A stretch of DNA of 16,297 bases. It comes from an uncultured bacterium. GTDB taxonomy: Bacteria > Hydrogenedentota > Hydrogenedentia > Hydrogenedentales > CAITNO01. The notes below the pieces were generated by a model. It searched no databases, was not told the origin of the DNA, and was given only the letters and a program-made list of their open reading frames with translations. Location of the stretch: the NCBI GenBank assembly GCA_937923585.1, contig CALDSM010000481.1, forward strand, positions 1-16,297, given 5' to 3'. Each line of letters begins with the position of its first letter. The stretch's first letter is position 1. Shown piece by piece: positions 14,633 to 16,297 of the stretch. The position numbers and the translations under genes are program-made.

Positions 14633-14661
14633 CCGTCGTTCCGCAGACGCGGGAATGACGG
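14633..14661. repeat. Degenerate REP-like hairpin downstream of AICAR transformylase
   Basis: The sequence begins CCGTCGTTCC and ends GGGAATGACGG, forming a near-palindrome around GCAGACGC. It resembles the arms of the REP-like element at 2696-2786 (GGGAATGACGG and CCGTCATTCC are shared). Lying 10 nt after the stop codon, it could end or protect the transcript, and it also separates this gene from the convergent alpha-galactosidase gene. Confidence 0.55.
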
Positions 14662-14705
14662 TGACGGGGCTGGAAACTGACGGCGGGGAGCGGCATTTCC
14701 CCGGA

Positions 14706-16250
14706 TCAGTATGTCTTCGGGAACAGCTCCCGCAGGCTGGCGTGCCACGAGACCCGTTCACTGTCTTCAAAGCGCACCCGCACGCGCAGGATGTGCGGTT
14801 CCACTATCTTAAACGTGTATCCTTCGCCGTCATGGTGGAAGAAGGGCTCCTTCTGCACCCATTCATGCTGCTGCGGCAGGTGAATGAACACATTGTGTTC
14901 CGTGCCCTTCGGGCCCAGCGAAACGCCGCTGAAAGCGCCCGCGGCCGAGTCCCACCCCGCCGTTTCGAGTCCAACCGCCCCCTGCATGACGTGGCGGTCC
15001 GTGGAAATGAATTGCGGCTCATCCCGTTTTTCGTGAATGGATAGCAGGGCCACAGAAGACGGCGCCAGGCTTAACGCAACCTCCTTCTGAATCTCACCGA
15101 GGAAGCGCTGTTCCCAGAAATTGTAGGCCAGGTACGTCTTGGCAGGGTCCAGACCCAGGCGTTCCAGAACGATGGTCTTCGTTGCGGGTGCCTCCAGGTC
15201 GGTGTTGAACGCCGCCAGTACTGTCCACTCGGCAAACGGCTTCTTCACGGTCAGCGCGAACAGCGCGTGCAAATCGTGGTCAAACAGATCAATGGGCCGC
15301 GCCGCTTCCCCGTAAGCGGGCAGCACCTTGCGCAGGATGTCCAGCCGCACGGCATCCAGGTCGGTGAGCCGGTCGCCGGAGAAAGTGGTGCCGCCGGACA
15401 TTGCGATCAGAGAGGCCGCGGCCTGGGCCTGCGGGATGGTCAGTGGTGCGAGCACGATATGGTCCGCGTCGTTGACCCACACGCGCTTGTGGAAGTAGTA
15501 GCGCTTGGCCGCGGCGGGGGCGCTGCTGGCCGAATTGAGGAAATACTGGTTCCAAGAGACCGGCGGCTGGTCCAGTTCAATGCGCATGCTGTCAATGAAG
15601 CCGGCCGACGCCTGACCCGGGCCGCAGTCCAGCAGATGCCGTTTAGGGCCCATGGCCCGGCGCATGATCTCCGCGCCTTTCCGGTAGAGCGAGGCACGCG
15701 TGGCCGTGGGGTCGTAGTACCGTTCGGCGGCGAGCAGCGACCAGTCCACAAAATCAATCTTGATGAAATCATAGCCCCAGTCATTGGCTGCGGTGTCGAA
15801 GAGTTTTCCCAGCCATTCGGCCGCGCCCGGATGGGAAATGTCGAGGGCGAAACGTTTGCGCCCGCCCGTGTCACCGTCGTCCTCGTTCTGGGTGCCGGGC
15901 CGAATCGGCCGCAGATCTCCGTTTGTCTTGCGTATCAGCCATTCGGGGTGGTTCCGGTGGATGTCGGTGCCTTCCGAGATGACATAAGGCGCAAACCAGA
16001 TGCCGGGTGTGAGTCCCAGCTCGCGGATTTGCCCGGCCAGCCATTTCATGCCGTGTGGAAACTTCTCGTTGCCCTCCCAGTCGCCGAAGGCCCGGTAGAA
16101 ACCGTCGTCCACCTGGATGCAGTCCATGCCGTAGGGCTTGAGATGGCGGGCCGCATGGGCGGCGTTGCGCAGCACCTCCGCTTCTGTGATGCTTTCAAAG
16201 CTGGAGAACCAACTGCACCAGCCATTGGCCACCGGGTTGAGCCGGATGGC
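14706..16250 (-). CDS. GH36-type alpha-galactosidase, 5' end missing
   Basis: Glycoside hydrolase predicted to release terminal alpha-galactose from raffinose-type oligosaccharides or galactomannan. Only the C-terminal 514 residues are visible; the gene runs off the contig, and the apparent first residues (MLFRS) are adapter sequence. Visible motifs are GWCSWFSSF at the start of the TIM barrel, IQVDDGF, FAPYVISEGTD, the nucleophile region FIKIDFVDW (D about residue 166 of the visible part) and an R-x-x-x-D acid/base candidate in MRIELDQ (about 227). VWVNDADH and SGGTTFSGDRL follow, then the C-terminal beta domain. The missing N-terminal part should hold the beta-sandwich domain of the family. 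Related GH36 members include raffinose synthases, so transglycosylation cannot be ruled out. The product could be secreted, but its signal region is not available. Confidence 0.88.
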   Translation of the reverse strand, partial: AIRLNPVANGWCSWFSSFESITEAEVLRNAAHAARHLKPYGMDCIQVDDGFYRAFGDWEGNEKFPHGMKWLAGQIRELGLTPGIWFAPYVISEGTDIHRNHPEWLIRKTNGDLRPIRPGTQNEDDGDTGGRKRFALDISHPGAAEWLGKLFDTAANDWGYDFIKIDFVDWSLLAAERYYDPTATRASLYRKGAEIMRRAMGPKRHLLDCGPGQASAGFIDSMRIELDQPPVSWNQYFLNSASSAPAAAKRYYFHKRVWVNDADHIVLAPLTIPQAQAAASLIAMSGGTTFSGDRLTDLDAVRLDILRKVLPAYGEAARPIDLFDHDLHALFALTVKKPFAEWTVLAAFNTDLEAPATKTIVLERLGLDPAKTYLAYNFWEQRFLGEIQKEVALSLAPSSVALLSIHEKRDEPQFISTDRHVMQGAVGLETAGWDSAAGAFSGVSLGPKGTEHNVFIHLPQQHEWVQKEPFFHHDGEGYTFKIVEPHILRVRVRFEDSERVSWHASLRELFPKTY

Positions 16251-16297
16251 AGATCGGAAGAGCACACGTCTGAACTCCAGTCACGATCAGATCTCGT
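16251..16297. other. Illumina TruSeq adapter with index at right contig end
   Basis: The last 47 bases are the TruSeq read-through adapter: the 34-nt adapter at 16251-16284 (starting AGATCGGAAGAGC, ending CCAGTCAC), a 6-nt index GATCAG (16285-16290), and the next 7 bases of the adapter tail. This is untrimmed library sequence. Confidence 0.97.

Noticed and set aside
1..16297. tRNA, rRNA, CRISPR array, complete insertion sequence or known riboswitch
   Set aside because: Intergenic regions were read on both strands; no clover-leaf pattern, regularly spaced repeats, transposase motif or recognised aptamer consensus was found.

Overview
The window is a strongly GC-rich bacterial contig, almost certainly from a metagenome or an uncultured-genome assembly. 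Both ends carry leftover Illumina adapter (1-9 and 16251-16297), so the biological sequence runs from about 10 to 16250. The lineage cannot be fixed from the sequence. The mix of GH20 and GH36 glycosidases, a stand-alone AICAR transformylase and a wHTH/nucleotidyltransferase pair would suit a polysaccharide-degrading uncultured Gram-negative group (for example Hydrogenedentota or a PVC relative), but this is a weak inference.

Layout, left to right. (1) 10-3017: a remnant that looks like the C-terminal end of an alpha-L-fucosidase (minus strand), then a GH20 beta-N-acetylhexosaminidase fused to a tectonin-like propeller tail. A 498-bp intergenic region follows; it holds a 198-bp nested inverted-repeat element with a REP-like core and the promoter of the next gene. 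(2) 3018-5848: a secreted zinc N-acetylmuramoyl-L-alanine amidase and a serine O-acetyltransferase (cysE) with an unusual Cys-rich tail. (3) 6004-8322: a membrane-anchored SGNH hydrolase (minus strand) and a small membrane-anchored BamE/SmpA-like protein (plus strand), transcribed divergently from back-to-back promoters. (4) 8423-10062: a two-gene operon of a DUF6036/AbiEii-like nucleotidyltransferase overlapping a winged-helix protein, with a near-consensus promoter. It is the best candidate for an undescribed toxin-antitoxin-like or defence module. (5) 10077-12009: an nnrD-thiL operon (NAD(P)HX repair, thiamine phosphate kinase) with a near-consensus extended -10 promoter. (6) 12045-14623: a class I DAHP synthase (minus) divergent from a stand-alone AICAR transformylase (plus) whose reading frame carries an in-frame TAG at codon 15. 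(7) 14633-16250: a degenerate REP-like hairpin and the C-terminal part of a GH36-type alpha-galactosidase, cut off by the adapter.

Functionally the window mixes core metabolism (cysteine, aromatic, purine, thiamine and NADH repair), envelope functions (amidase, SGNH hydrolase, BamE-like) and glycan degradation at both edges. No rRNA, tRNA, CRISPR array or complete transposase was seen.
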